Assembly (NCBI GenBank): GCA_041550515.1
Contig: JBFEOQ010000008.1
Location: forward strand, 1 to 41,364
DNA: 41,364 nt
Source: PFL35 sp041550515
GTDB taxonomy: Archaea; Thermoplasmatota; E2; DHVEG-1
Direction of reading: 5' to 3'
Of this stretch, positions 1 to 7,830 are shown in pieces; within the stretch, counting starts at the first letter, position 1, and every line of letters starts with the position of its first letter. The position numbers were made by a program, and so were the translations under genes. The notes beneath the pieces were generated by a model that saw nothing but the letters and a program-made list of their open reading frames with translations, was not told where the DNA came from and made no database searches.

Positions 1-117
1 ATAAAATATAATAATATGACGACATTAACAGGAAATTACTATTTAACAGGAATAGTAAAAACTGGATTACTTGGACAATACTATTATTTAGATATAATAA
101 AAGCAGATGCAGTATAG
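1..117 (+). CDS. 3' end of a truncated gene, possibly OB-fold-like
   Basis: The reading frame is open from base 1 and stops at TAG 115-117, giving 38 residues. The end reads YYLTGIVKTGLLGQYYYLD, an alternation of aromatic and branched residues around Gly like the closing strands of a small beta-barrel such as an OB-fold. That is only an impression. An ATG at 16 could make it a 33-residue peptide, but continuation of a gene that starts before the window is more likely. No function can be assigned. Confidence 0.4.
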   Translation: MKYNNMTTLTGNYYLTGIVKTGLLGQYYYLDIIKADAV

Positions 118-141
118 AAATTATAATTTGATAGAGTTAAA

Positions 142-324
142 ATGGTAAAAAGTAAATGGAAGTATAAATGTAAAAATGGGCATATATTCAAACATCCATA
201 TACAGAAGAGCAATTATTTTACTCTAAACATATTTGTCCAATATGTAATGTTAAGGAGTTCAGAAAAATTTTAGTAGCTGATATCAATGAAGACAAAAAA
301 ACAGTAACTAAAATTGAAAAATAA
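142..324 (+). CDS. Small zinc-ribbon-like protein
   Basis: This 60-residue basic protein has a Cys/His pair CKNGH near residue 10 and a CPIC knuckle near residue 32, the layout of a single treble-clef or zinc-ribbon unit (C-x3-H ... C-x2-C). The tail is charged. Such proteins often bind nucleic acid or act as small accessory subunits, but the family is not recognised. It begins 25 bases after the truncated gene on the same strand, so the two may be cotranscribed. There is no convincing Shine-Dalgarno motif before the ATG. Confidence 0.6.
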   Translation: MVKSKWKYKCKNGHIFKHPYTEEQLFYSKHICPICNVKEFRKILVADINEDKKTVTKIEK

Positions 325-530
325 AAAAAAATTAACTAATAAATGAAATAATTACCCTCTTAATTTTTTAAAAATATTTAAGATTTTTAGTTTTATCATT
401 ATTAAAAAAAACATATACTTTACATAGATTTTTAATGGTCTTTATATTTCTTTTATATATTTGCTTATTATTTTATTTTTCTCTAAAATAATTAAATAGT
501 TTTCATTAAATCATTAGTAACTATAATAAT

Positions 531-603
531 GGGCTCGTTGAGATTTGAACTCAAGACCTCCGCCATGTCAAGGCGACGTCATAACCAACTAGACCACGAG
601 CCC
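531..603 (-). tRNA. tRNA-Val (GAC)
   Basis: The reverse strand folds into a complete 73-base cloverleaf. The acceptor stem pairs GGGCTCG with CGAGCCC, the anticodon loop is TTGACAT (anticodon GAC), and the T arm is TTGAG-TTCAAAT-CTCAA. The D loop carries the GG pair. The 3' CCA is not encoded and must be added after transcription. No intron is visible. The flanks (325-530 and 604-797) are AT-rich with no other gene that I can support. Confidence 0.97.
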
Positions 604-797
604 GGTCAAATAACATTTAAGCAGTGAAATAAGCAACTGTTTTTTAAATTTTTCATTTCAGTTTCTTTTACTAAAAATAACTAATTTTTATTTTAAAATA
701 AATTTCTACATATGCAACTACATAAACACCTACTAAAAATAATAATAAACCTTTAATTCATTCGACTCTTTCTAAAAAAATATATAAGGGATGCACT

Positions 798-947
798 ATG
801 GAAAAAAACAATAATATAAAAAAAGTAAATCACAGCATTTTTTTAAATTTTATAAAAAGAGAAGAATCAGAAGAGTCATTTTTTATAGGTTCGATAGATG
901 ATCTGCAAAAAGATTTATCTTTATTTTGGGAAAGGATGCAAAACTAA
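798..947 (+). CDS. Small hypothetical protein (49 aa)
   Basis: This 49-residue ORF starts at ATG 798, eight bases after AAGGG (786-790), and stops at TAA 945-947. It is charged (EESEESFF, DDLQKDL) and ends with an aromatic-rich SLFWERMQN. It lies alone between tRNA-Val and the Nudix gene. The Shine-Dalgarno-like motif and the varied composition favour a real gene over random ORF noise, but there is no recognisable family and a spurious ORF is possible. Confidence 0.4.
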   Translation: MEKNNNIKKVNHSIFLNFIKREESEESFFIGSIDDLQKDLSLFWERMQN

Positions 948-1006
948 TAAAATCCTAAGTTATTTGAACTTATTTATTAAATATTAAATATTTCTTTTAT
1001 TATTAT

Positions 1007-1417
1007 ATGATTAAAATGACATATAAACATCCTAAATTAACTGTAGACGGTGTAATTATAAAAGAAGGGAAAATTCTTTTAATTAAAAGAAACAGAGAAC
1101 CTTTTAAAAATAAATGGTCTTTACCAGGTGGATATGTTGAATATAATGAAAAAGTCGAGGATGCTGTTATACGTGAACTTTCTGAGGAGACAGGTTTAAA
1201 GGTTGAAATTAAAAAGTTATTTGGTGTTTATTCTGATCCATATCGAGATCCGCGAGGTCATACAATTACTATTGTTTTTTTAATGAATATATTTGGAGGT
1301 ATATTAAAAAGTGGAGATGATGCATCTGATGCAAGATTTTTTGATATAAAAAGTATTCCAGCACTTGCTTTTGATCATGAAAAAATAATTAATGATGTTA
1401 TTTTACGGGAGAAATAA
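1007..1417 (+). CDS. Nudix hydrolase, ADP-ribose pyrophosphatase-like
   Basis: This is a Nudix-family pyrophosphohydrolase that cleaves a nucleoside diphosphate linked to another moiety. The Nudix box runs from Gly41 to Leu64 and contains the diagnostic RELSEETGL with the metal-binding Glu residues. SLPGGYVEYNE just before it is typical of the ADP-ribose / NADH pyrophosphatase group. At 136 residues it is a single-domain enzyme. A second in-frame ATG at 1016 could also be the start. TFS follows after only 3 bases, so the two are likely cotranscribed. The exact substrate cannot be read from the sequence. Confidence 0.9.
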   Translation: MIKMTYKHPKLTVDGVIIKEGKILLIKRNREPFKNKWSLPGGYVEYNEKVEDAVIRELSEETGLKVEIKKLFGVYSDPYRDPRGHTITIVFLMNIFGGILKSGDDASDARFFDIKSIPALAFDHEKIINDVILREK

Positions 1418-1420
1418 GTT

Positions 1421-1723
1421 ATGTTTTGTGAGAAATGTAAATCATTAATGTATCCGGATAAAGAATATATTGTATGTCGGAAATGTGGATTAAAAAAGAA
1501 AAAAAAAGGGAGTAATATTGTTATTTCAAAACAAAAAGAAAAAAAAGTTACTTTTATTGATGATAAAGGAAAAAGTAATATTTTACCAAAAACAAGAGTG
1601 CTATGTGCTAAATGTGGGAATAATGAAGCTTATTGGATTATTCGTCAGATGAGAAGTAGTGATGAACCTGAGAGTAGATTTTACACTTGTACTAAGTGTG
1701 GCTATAAATGGAGAGAAGATTAA
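1421..1723 (+). CDS. tfs: Transcription factor S (TFIIS/RPB9-like)
   Basis: Archaeal TFS stimulates RNA cleavage by stalled RNA polymerase so that elongation can resume. The 100-residue length is typical. The N-terminal ribbon uses C3, C6, C19 and C22; the C-terminal ribbon uses C62, C65, C90 and C93. The acidic pair D81-E82 sits at the tip of the C-terminal hairpin in RSSDEPE, where it reaches the polymerase active site. The protein is therefore an active cleavage factor rather than an inhibitory paralogue lacking the acidic pair. It sits 3 bases behind the Nudix gene and close to PCNA. Confidence 0.95.
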   Translation: MFCEKCKSLMYPDKEYIVCRKCGLKKKKKGSNIVISKQKEKKVTFIDDKGKSNILPKTRVLCAKCGNNEAYWIIRQMRSSDEPESRFYTCTKCGYKWRED

Positions 1724-1796
1724 AAAAGCAAACATTTATATATTTTTATACATAATATAATTTAATACTTAACTTATTATCAGAGGGATATCCAAA

Positions 1797-2495
1797 ATGA
1801 ATAAAATATTAAAAAAATCAACAGTAATTTTATCTATATTACTTTTTCTTATATCTGCTATGAGTTCTGTTTATTCGGTTTCTATTACTAAAAACGAGGA
1901 AATTTCAAATGAAATTTTAAAAAATATAATGATTATTTATAGAGTAGCACCTGATGGATCAACAACTCCTATTGAAATTAATGTTGAAGAAAATATAGAT
2001 GATATTAGCAAATACTTAGATTATAAATGTTCTGAACTTTTTGAAGAAGATATTGAAATGCAGTTTCTAATAAAGAATCTTCAGAAAAAATACAGTGAAG
2101 ATAATGACATTCTAGATAATGTAGGATTATTTAGAGTTCGTTCGAAAGGTAGAGGATTACATATTAAAACAAAATTAGGGCTTATTTTTTTCAGTAGTCG
2201 ATTTATGATATTAAGAGTAATTCTAGCAACTTTTCTAATTTCCCCAAAAAAAGGTTTAGTAATGGGAATTTATAACAATGATGCAGGAGCAAACACCACC
2301 ATTACACCGATAATCAGTACTAACACTTCGATAACAAACATAAAAGGAAACCATGTAATAATAGTAGGAGGATTCTTCGGATATACAACTTGGACAGGAC
2401 GCCTATCACGTTTACGCGGATTATCTAACTCTCAATTACGTTTACCACGTTCATTCAACGGTTTTTGTACACTAGTATTTTATACACAATTATAA
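1797..2495 (+). CDS. Secreted or membrane-anchored orphan protein
   Basis: This 232-residue protein starts with a basic, hydrophobic segment (residues about 5-28, STVILSILLFLISAMSSVYS) that looks like a signal peptide. A charged middle follows, then a moderately hydrophobic stretch (SSRFMILRVILATFLISP) that could be a second membrane segment. The C-terminal third is rich in Thr, Ile, Gly and aromatic residues (GNHVIIVGGFFGYTTWTGR) and then in Arg/Leu/Ser. GAGGG lies 12 bases before the ATG. I do not recognise a family. It interrupts what would otherwise be a TFS-PCNA neighbourhood. Confidence 0.65.
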   Translation: MNKILKKSTVILSILLFLISAMSSVYSVSITKNEEISNEILKNIMIIYRVAPDGSTTPIEINVEENIDDISKYLDYKCSELFEEDIEMQFLIKNLQKKYSEDNDILDNVGLFRVRSKGRGLHIKTKLGLIFFSSRFMILRVILATFLISPKKGLVMGIYNNDAGANTTITPIISTNTSITNIKGNHVIIVGGFFGYTTWTGRLSRLRGLSNSQLRLPRSFNGFCTLVFYTQL

Positions 2496-2598
2496 AACTT
2501 TTTTTTAATAATACCGTCAGAATTATAAACAAAAAATGTATACTAAAGTCCAACCTAAATTAATTCTTAATTATTGTTAAAGATTGGGGAGGAAAGAT

Positions 2599-3336
2599 AT
2601 GTTTAATGCAAAGGTAAAATCTGAGTTACTTAAAGGTATAATAGATGTTGCATCACCGCTAGTAAATGAAGTTAAATTTAATATAACATCAAAAGGAATA
2701 TCTCTCAGAGCAGTAGATCCAGCTCATGTAGCAATGGTTGATCTTGAAATAAAAAGTGATGCTTTTGATGAATACAAAGCAACTAATATGGAATTAGGGA
2801 TAGATATGGATAAATTCGCAAGTATAATGCGTCTATCCACAAGTAACGATATAGTTTTTTTAGAGTATGATGAAGAGAGCAATAGATTGATAATTAAAAT
2901 TGGTAATCTCGTTCGTAAAATGGGTTTAATAGATACTACAGGAATGCCTGATCCTAAAATGCCTAATTTAGATTTGCCTGCTAAAGTTGTATTAAAAGCA
3001 TCTGAACTAACACAAGGTGTGCGAGCATCAGAAACTGTCTCGGATCATCTTGCTTTAACCGTCAATAAAGACGACTTTGAACTATATGCAGAGGGTGATA
3101 CAGATACAGTAAATCTTAAACTCAATAAAAATCTATTATTAGAACTTGTTACAGATAGTAAATGTAAAAGTCTATTTTCTATTGACTATTTTAGTAACAT
3201 GATTAAACCAGTTAAAGGTGATGATCCTATTACTATTATGATTGGTAACGATAACCCTATTCGTGTTGAATTCAACATAGCTGAAAATAAAGGACATGTA
3301 ACATATTTACTAGCTCCACGAATTGAATCAGAATAA
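2599..3336 (+). CDS. pcn: DNA polymerase sliding clamp (PCNA)
   Basis: PCNA forms the trimeric ring that tethers replicative polymerases, FEN1 and ligase to DNA. The 245 residues match the family length. Recognisable parts include the N-terminal strand with the internal SKGISLRAVDPAHVAMVDL, the interdomain region around residues 115-135, and the C-terminal LLAPRIESE. A TTG at 2584 is in frame upstream, but GGGGAGG at 2586-2592 is an ideal Shine-Dalgarno for ATG 2599, which fixes the start. RfcS, part of the loader, is encoded about 13 kb away. Confidence 0.97.
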   Translation: MFNAKVKSELLKGIIDVASPLVNEVKFNITSKGISLRAVDPAHVAMVDLEIKSDAFDEYKATNMELGIDMDKFASIMRLSTSNDIVFLEYDEESNRLIIKIGNLVRKMGLIDTTGMPDPKMPNLDLPAKVVLKASELTQGVRASETVSDHLALTVNKDDFELYAEGDTDTVNLKLNKNLLLELVTDSKCKSLFSIDYFSNMIKPVKGDDPITIMIGNDNPIRVEFNIAENKGHVTYLLAPRIESE

Positions 3337-3377
3337 TTAAAATTCTTTTTTTAAATTCCTTAAAAGGAGGTTTTTTA

Positions 3378-3710
3378 ATAGTTAAGCAAGAAAATAGAAG
3401 AAGATATATTGGATTCATAATTAATACAGAAAATAATGAAAAAATTGAAAAAAAAATTGTGATATCTGAAATTAAAAACCACTGTAAAAAAATGTTTAAT
3501 AGAGATCATAAAAACCTTGGTCTATACCTTATTAGATATAAAGAAGAAGGTATAGGAATCATTAGATGTAAACATACTGAAAAAGAAAACACGATAAAAC
3601 TTCTTTTAAATATTAAAAAAATAGGTTTAATAAAAACAAATATTGATACTATTGCAACATCAGGTACAATAAAAACATTAATTTGTAAGCATATGTCTAA
3701 ATATTTTTAA
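3378..3710 (+). CDS. rnp2: Ribonuclease P protein component 2 (Pop5-like), apparent ATA start
   Basis: Pop5/Rnp2 is a protein subunit of archaeal RNase P, which removes 5' leaders from pre-tRNA. The reading frame contains RRRYIGFII near its beginning and TIATSGTIKTL near its end; both match the archaeal Pop5 pattern (RYIAF... and ...GVSGTIKRL). The only ordinary start in frame is GTG 3459, which would cut off the conserved first strand. A strong AAAGGAGG (3363-3370) instead points to ATA at 3378, giving 110 residues beginning MVKQENRRRYIGF. I chose that start. Alternatively there is a base error or genuine non-AUG initiation. Confidence 0.8.
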   Translation: MVKQENRRRYIGFIINTENNEKIEKKIVISEIKNHCKKMFNRDHKNLGLYLIRYKEEGIGIIRCKHTEKENTIKLLLNIKKIGLIKTNIDTIATSGTIKTLICKHMSKYF

Positions 3711-3801
3711 AAAACTATTTTATGCAAATAATTATTCAATTGTATATGCAGGTGAATAATCTGTTAAGCGATAAGTTATTAAAAGAAATTTGTATTTCTT
3801 T

Positions 3802-4155
3802 ATGTTAGAAGTGGATGGGATGCAGATAGGAGAAAAAAGTCTTACACCTGAGACTATACGCCCTCTTGTTATGAGGAGTCTAAGAAGAAGTAATATTCGA
3901 AAAAAAATAGCAGAATACCTTTTTGATATTAGCCCCAGTGGTAGTTATACTTCTGATATAGCATATAATGTCAAAACTACCCCTACTAATGTAATTGGAG
4001 CTATTCGTGGTATGAATTCTAGATATCGTGACGATGAATCTCTAATTGGTTTAAATATAGTTGAGCAAGTTGAAGCTCATAAAAATGTTAAAATTTATCG
4101 ATTAACTGATTTTGGAAAAGAAATAGTATATTCAATGAAAGATAAAAAAATTTAA
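3802..4155 (+). CDS. Winged-helix DNA-binding protein
   Basis: This roughly 117-residue protein has a winged helix-turn-helix. IRKKIAEYLFDISPSG is followed by YTSDIAYNVKTTPTNVIGAIRGM as the recognition region and KIYRLTDFGKEIVYSM as the wing and final helix. The YLFDI-PSGSY...PTNV pattern is common in small archaeal regulators. Starts at TTG 3790, ATG 3802 or ATG 3820 are possible; none has a clear Shine-Dalgarno, so ATG 3802 is a compromise. The target genes are unknown. Confidence 0.75.
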   Translation: MLEVDGMQIGEKSLTPETIRPLVMRSLRRSNIRKKIAEYLFDISPSGSYTSDIAYNVKTTPTNVIGAIRGMNSRYRDDESLIGLNIVEQVEAHKNVKIYRLTDFGKEIVYSMKDKKI

Positions 4156-4327
4156 AATCAAATAATTTAGATGTTTTACTAAATGTTTTTAAAATTGTAA
4201 TAATTACATTATAAGATAAATCTCTTTTTTTATGATAATTATACCAAATTTAATGTAAAATTTGTTGCAATTACCTAAAAATTTATATATTATAAACAAC
4301 AAATATATAATAAATTTAATATAAAAA

Positions 4328-4639
4328 ATGTTAGAGGCTTTACCAATAATGAAAAAAGAAAGCGTATCAATTAAAAAAGCTATAAATGATCTTTTAGAAA
4401 CCAGTATTTTCAAAGAAATAGCTAAAAGAAATAGTAATGATTTTGCCCAGAAACTCGCTGTATGGTTAGTTAGATATATATTAGTTGTTACCTCTATGAA
4501 CGAATCTTTAAAGACAGGATTAGAAGGAGCTTTATTTAATTTACATGGAGATAAATTAAAGAAAATATTAGAAGTAACAGAAAAAACCTTTCATAATGTT
4601 AAGGGATTAACAGAAGAAACTAGTAATTATATCTGGTAA
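4328..4639 (+). CDS. Hypothetical helical protein (103 aa)
   Basis: A mostly alpha-helical soluble protein of 103 residues with alternating charged and hydrophobic positions (SIKKAINDLLETSIFKEIAKR) and no Cys. No family is recognised. A clear TATA-like TTTATATATT lies at 4279-4288, about 40 bases ahead of the first ATG, consistent with its own promoter and a short leader; a second in-frame ATG lies at 4349. It converges on the PRC-barrel-like gene, with a shared hairpin in between. Confidence 0.6.
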   Translation: MLEALPIMKKESVSIKKAINDLLETSIFKEIAKRNSNDFAQKLAVWLVRYILVVTSMNESLKTGLEGALFNLHGDKLKKILEVTEKTFHNVKGLTEETSNYIW

Positions 4640-4655
4640 AAGAATTATTTTTTTA

Positions 4656-4690
4656 AAAAAAATTTAAAAAAAGGAAGGAAAACCTTCCCC
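4656..4690 (-). terminator. Hairpin plus T-run terminator of the PRC-barrel-like gene
   Basis: Read on the minus strand, 26 bases past the stop at 4717, GGAAGG-TTTT-CCTTCC (4673-4688) is followed at once by a run of seven T and then a second run of T. It has the shape of an intrinsic terminator. On the plus strand it follows the 103-residue gene but lacks a T-run, so it most likely serves the minus-strand gene. Confidence 0.6.
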
Positions 4691-4716
4691 TATTCTTATA
4701 CAAAAAATATTATTTT

Positions 4717-5280
4717 TTAATATTGTTTGCGTTTTTGATACCAGTAGTCTTTTAATTCATTTAATGCCTGATCTAAAGTTATAGTTGTTTTTACTTGAGT
4801 TATATGATATGGTTCAATTGGGAATGTTGTTTTATGTGGTAAATTCCAGGTTTCACATATATATGGATCAACTAATACACCAAAGTTATTAATTTGTCCA
4901 TTGCTTTCTACCCAACAGGTGAATGTTCCAACACGGGAATGATACTTATCATATACAGGCATCTCGATTAATTCCTCAACTGGGTAGGTAGTTGGACCAC
5001 ATGGAATCGTTGTATTCCAGTATCTGCATAGTTCATCCATTGTCTTTGTTAAGGTTACTGTGTTCTCAACAGTTCGGATATAATCATTATAGATCGGTAA
5101 AAGTTTGTTTCCACCTCGGAAATAAGTATTTCTTACATAATCATTCATTTTTATTCCGAAAAAATATCCGGGATAGTCTTCGTTCCAACTATTCCAGGTT
5201 TTATCTACCCATCCAATAGATTTTCCGGTTGCGTCAAAAACTTCTTTTCCTATTAACTCGTTCGAGTTCCAAATCTTCAT
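4717..5280 (-). CDS. Tandem PRC-barrel-like domain protein
   Basis: This 187-residue soluble protein appears to be two related units. The first begins SNELIGKEVFDATGKSIGWV, the usual PRC-barrel opening (an assigned Gly-Lys-x-Val-x-D-x-x-Gly-x-x-Ile-Gly). The second begins PVEELIEMPVYDKYHSRVG. Each unit ends in a similar helix, MDELCRYWN and LNELKDYWY, supporting an internal duplication. PRC barrels are found in ribosome maturation factors and in many small archaeal proteins of unknown role. GGAGATGG about 8 bases before the ATG is a good ribosome site. It is richer in Trp and Tyr than its neighbours and monocistronic. Confidence 0.65.
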   Translation of the reverse strand: MKIWNSNELIGKEVFDATGKSIGWVDKTWNSWNEDYPGYFFGIKMNDYVRNTYFRGGNKLLPIYNDYIRTVENTVTLTKTMDELCRYWNTTIPCGPTTYPVEELIEMPVYDKYHSRVGTFTCWVESNGQINNFGVLVDPYICETWNLPHKTTFPIEPYHITQVKTTITLDQALNELKDYWYQKRKQY

Positions 5281-5627
5281 TTTTCTTTCACCATCTCCTC
5301 ACTAATTTTATTATACGAATATACAAGGTTCATTTAAATCTTTTGTCTTTTTTTTATAAATCTCCTGAACAAAAATACTCCTAAAAAATGTAAAATATAA
5401 TCCAACATATATATTAAAATCAAAACAAATAAATAATATAAATATCTAAATAATATTATAAGCTATATCCTAATAAGAAAATTTAAATTTTCTATTAGAA
5501 TTAAAATATATTAAAAAAGAATATAAATTTCTTATTTTTCATCAAGTTATTTTAATAAAAAAATGTTAACGATTACTTTTTATACTAACAAGTGTTATGT
5601 TATTGTTGTTTAAATGGAGGAAAATTT
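5281..5627. other. AT-rich intergenic stretch
   Basis: This 347-base gap is almost wholly A and T. The left end carries the minus-strand promoter and ribosome site of the PRC-barrel-like gene (GGAGATGG about 5290, TATA-like sequence about 5311-5320). The right end holds TTTTTATAC (5578-5585) and GGAGG (5616-5620) serving the 43-residue ORF. I see nothing else that can be supported between them. Confidence 0.6.
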
Positions 5628-5759
5628 ATGATTAGTGACGCAAATGAATACAAATATAAAAAACAAGCATATCTAAACAGAAGAAAAATGAAACATGATA
5701 TCGATGAAGAAAATGAACAATTTAAAATCTTTTTTTTAAAAAACTTATATAAAACTTAA
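5628..5759 (+). CDS. Small basic hypothetical protein (43 aa)
   Basis: ATG 5628 is preceded by ATGGAGG with seven bases of spacing, one of the better ribosome sites in the window, and by a TATA-like TTTTTATAC at 5578-5585. The 43 residues are strongly basic and Tyr-rich (YKYKKQAYLNRRKMKH), then acidic (DIDEENEQ), then end in FKIFFLKNLYKT. No family is recognised. The combination of promoter, Shine-Dalgarno and charged composition favours a real small gene. Confidence 0.55.
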   Translation: MISDANEYKYKKQAYLNRRKMKHDIDEENEQFKIFFLKNLYKT

Positions 5760-5858
5760 GATTGTAATTAAAAGAGGAATAAAAGATATATTTTTTAAAC
5801 ATTATTAAATAGAAAAAAAGATTTTTCTAGTTAATATAATGGTTTATCTTGAATATTT

Positions 5859-7301
5859 TCATTCACAATAAGTATCTTCAACATTTATTATATCTAATAC
5901 ATGCGTTTTTTCTTCGATGAATCTTAGAATATAAATTGTTTTAATATTTTTATTATCAAAATAATTCTCACAATTTTCTCCACATGCATCTATTTTGATA
6001 TCTTCATTGATTTTTTCATTATTTTTTAATAAATTATTGCTTGCTAACGTTATAATAGAAATATTAGATAAAATAACTATCATACATATTAAAATTGTAT
6101 AAAAAGACTTTTTTTTACGAGCTGAAAATAATTGATCATATCTTTCAGTAATATTTAACTTTCGTATCTTTTGAGAGACTAATAATAGGGAGTTTGAGCT
6201 ATATAATTTATTTGAGAAAATATTTTGTTTTTTACTTAATTCATTTATCTTTAGTAATATTTCCATGAATCGAATTTTATCAAATTTTGAGTTAATATAT
6301 TTTGAATCTGCCAATAACTCTCTTTCTTTTATAATCATGGAATATAGAATATGAACAATAGGATTGTAAAAAAACATAATTCTAATGCTTTGAAGTAGTG
6401 GTTTTAATAAATGATCTTTATTGCTTATATGTCCAAGCTCATGTCGTATAGCAATCTCTAGTTCTATATCTGATAAATATTTAATTAATTTATTTGAGAT
6501 AACTAGAGCTATTGGATAACCAAAAATAAAAGCATTTGGTTCTCCATTAAATACATATAATTCTGGGATTTTTATTTTTATTTCTTTACATAGTTTATTA
6601 ACTATTTGGATTATTTTTGGATCTTTGCATTTTTGAGCGTTTATATTTTTAAGTATAAATTTATAACTGAAAATTAATGTAAAAATAAGGTAAAATAAAC
6701 ATATTAATATTAAGATAAATTGAAAGCCTAAGAAAATCAGTAAATAAGGGGAGTTTTCATGATTTTGTTTTTCATTTATTTGATTATCGGATAAAACAGA
6801 ATAAAGTAAATTTTCATTTTTTGGTGTTTCAGAATTCAATGTATTTATTGAATAATTTGTTTTTGTTAGTATTAATTTTGATATGGTGCTATTGATTTTT
6901 TCTGATTTTTCTATAATAATAGATAAAATATTTTGATAATTAGAATAAGTATACTCATCCCCATAATATTGATTGACATCACAATCATTATTTGTTGGAT
7001 TTGGTACTTCTTGATTTTTATTATCGATTTGAGTTTCATCCATTACAACTAACATAGAATAATTATCTTCACAATTTATCTCTGAAGGATTATTATTTAT
7101 ATCATTATTTTGTAATGGTATAGAAATTGCATTAATCGAGATTATAAAAAGTAATAAAACTGATATCATTAAAACTAAATAAATCTTTGATCTATCTTTT
7201 GGATGATTTATTTTTAATTTTTTAATAAGTATATATGCTAAAATGAAGAAACTAAACGAAGATAATATTGAAATTAATATTACCGTTAAAACTTCATTCA
7301 T
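5859..7301 (-). CDS. BlaR1/MecR1-like M56 membrane metallopeptidase
   Basis: This is an integral-membrane zinc peptidase of the kind that inactivates a BlaI-type repressor after sensing an external signal. Of 480 residues, membrane segments lie near 4-26, 39-62, 185-217 and 399-422. The zinc motif HELGH is at 287-291 with ERELLAD at 326-332 as the third-ligand region. Unlike classical BlaR1 there is no penicillin-binding domain. Instead there is an Asn/Ser-rich loop of about 120 residues (63-184, Cys77 and Cys107) and a 58-residue C-terminal tail with Cys440, Cys444 and Cys479. It overlaps the repressor gene by 8 bases, indicating coupled translation. The signal sensed is unknown. Confidence 0.85.
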   Translation of the reverse strand: MNEVLTVILISILSSFSFFILAYILIKKLKINHPKDRSKIYLVLMISVLLLFIISINAISIPLQNNDINNNPSEINCEDNYSMLVVMDETQIDNKNQEVPNPTNNDCDVNQYYGDEYTYSNYQNILSIIIEKSEKINSTISKLILTKTNYSINTLNSETPKNENLLYSVLSDNQINEKQNHENSPYLLIFLGFQFILILICLFYLIFTLIFSYKFILKNINAQKCKDPKIIQIVNKLCKEIKIKIPELYVFNGEPNAFIFGYPIALVISNKLIKYLSDIELEIAIRHELGHISNKDHLLKPLLQSIRIMFFYNPIVHILYSMIIKERELLADSKYINSKFDKIRFMEILLKINELSKKQNIFSNKLYSSNSLLLVSQKIRKLNITERYDQLFSARKKKSFYTILICMIVILSNISIITLASNNLLKNNEKINEDIKIDACGENCENYFDNKNIKTIYILRFIEEKTHVLDIINVEDTYCE

Positions 7302-7683
7302 TTCTTTTCATCTCATTTAATTTTTTTCTAATTTTTTTAATATCTTTTTCGTTATCTGATAGTTCTTCAGCTAAATAACTAATTGTACTTTGTTTAAATC
7401 TAGTTAATAGCTCCCCCATTATACTTCCAACGATAGTTTTTTCTAATTCTTCTTTTGATAATAGTGGTATATATATAAATGTTCTCTTATCACGATCTTT
7501 TCTTTCTGCAATAATATTTTTTTCTACTAATCTTTTGATAATTGTTCTTACTGTTGAATAAGCCCTTCTTTCGCAATTTTTTTCTAATGAATTTGAAATT
7601 TCTCTTGCTGTTGCTTGTTTTTTTTCCCATAGAATTTCTAATACTTTTCGTTCTAGTGGTCCTATGTTTTTTATCATATTCAT
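7294..7683 (-). CDS. BlaI/MecI-family winged-helix repressor
   Basis: This 129-residue protein has the BlaI/MecI layout. The N-terminal winged helix includes KVLEILWEKKQATAREISN and RAYSTVRTIIKRLVEKN, followed by the wing DKRTFIYIPL and a C-terminal dimerisation and cleavage region (ELEKTIVGSIMGELLTRF). It should bind an inverted-repeat operator and be released when the overlapping M56 peptidase is activated. Two near-identical operator-like sites lie upstream (7716-7738 and 7831-7853), the first abutting the likely TATA box, so autoregulation is expected. The start at 7683 leaves almost no leader. Confidence 0.9.
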   Translation of the reverse strand: MNMIKNIGPLERKVLEILWEKKQATAREISNSLEKNCERRAYSTVRTIIKRLVEKNIIAERKDRDKRTFIYIPLLSKEELEKTIVGSIMGELLTRFKQSTISYLAEELSDNEKDIKKIRKKLNEMKRNE

Positions 7684-7705
7684 ATGCTATGAATATAAAT
7701 ATCAT

Positions 7706-7717
7706 TATTTATAGTTT
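7706..7717 (-). promoter_or_regulatory. TATA box of the blaI-like operon
   Basis: On the minus strand ACTATAAATAAT is centred about 28 bases before the ATG at 7683, the spacing expected for a leaderless archaeal transcript. It is the only well-placed TATA candidate. Operator 1 begins directly behind it where TFB would contact the BRE. Confidence 0.55.
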
Positions 7718-7738
7718 GTCACGCTACTTTATGTAGCA
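7716..7738. promoter_or_regulatory. Putative BlaI operator 1
   Basis: A palindromic core GCTAC-TTTAT-GTAGC (7723-7737) sits at the upstream edge of the blaI TATA box. It aligns without gaps to operator 2 over 23 positions with 18 identities. Binding here would block TBP/TFB access. BlaI-type operators are short dyads with TAC/GTA arms, which this resembles. The assignment is by position and symmetry only. Confidence 0.6.
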
Positions 7739-7830
7739 TAAGTTTTTTTATTTGGTTGATTAGTATTTTTAATTATTGTTTTTATGGAGAAAATACAAAA
7801 GTATATATACACCATTAAACATACCATAAT

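Noticed and set aside
2584..2598. TTG 2584 as the PCNA start.
   Set aside because: GGGGAGG overlaps this codon and is ideally spaced for ATG 2599, which also gives the normal PCNA N terminus.
4992..5219. 75-residue plus-strand frame inside the PRC-barrel-like gene.
   Set aside because: It is fully contained in the antisense of a better-supported gene, with no ribosome site and shadow-like composition.
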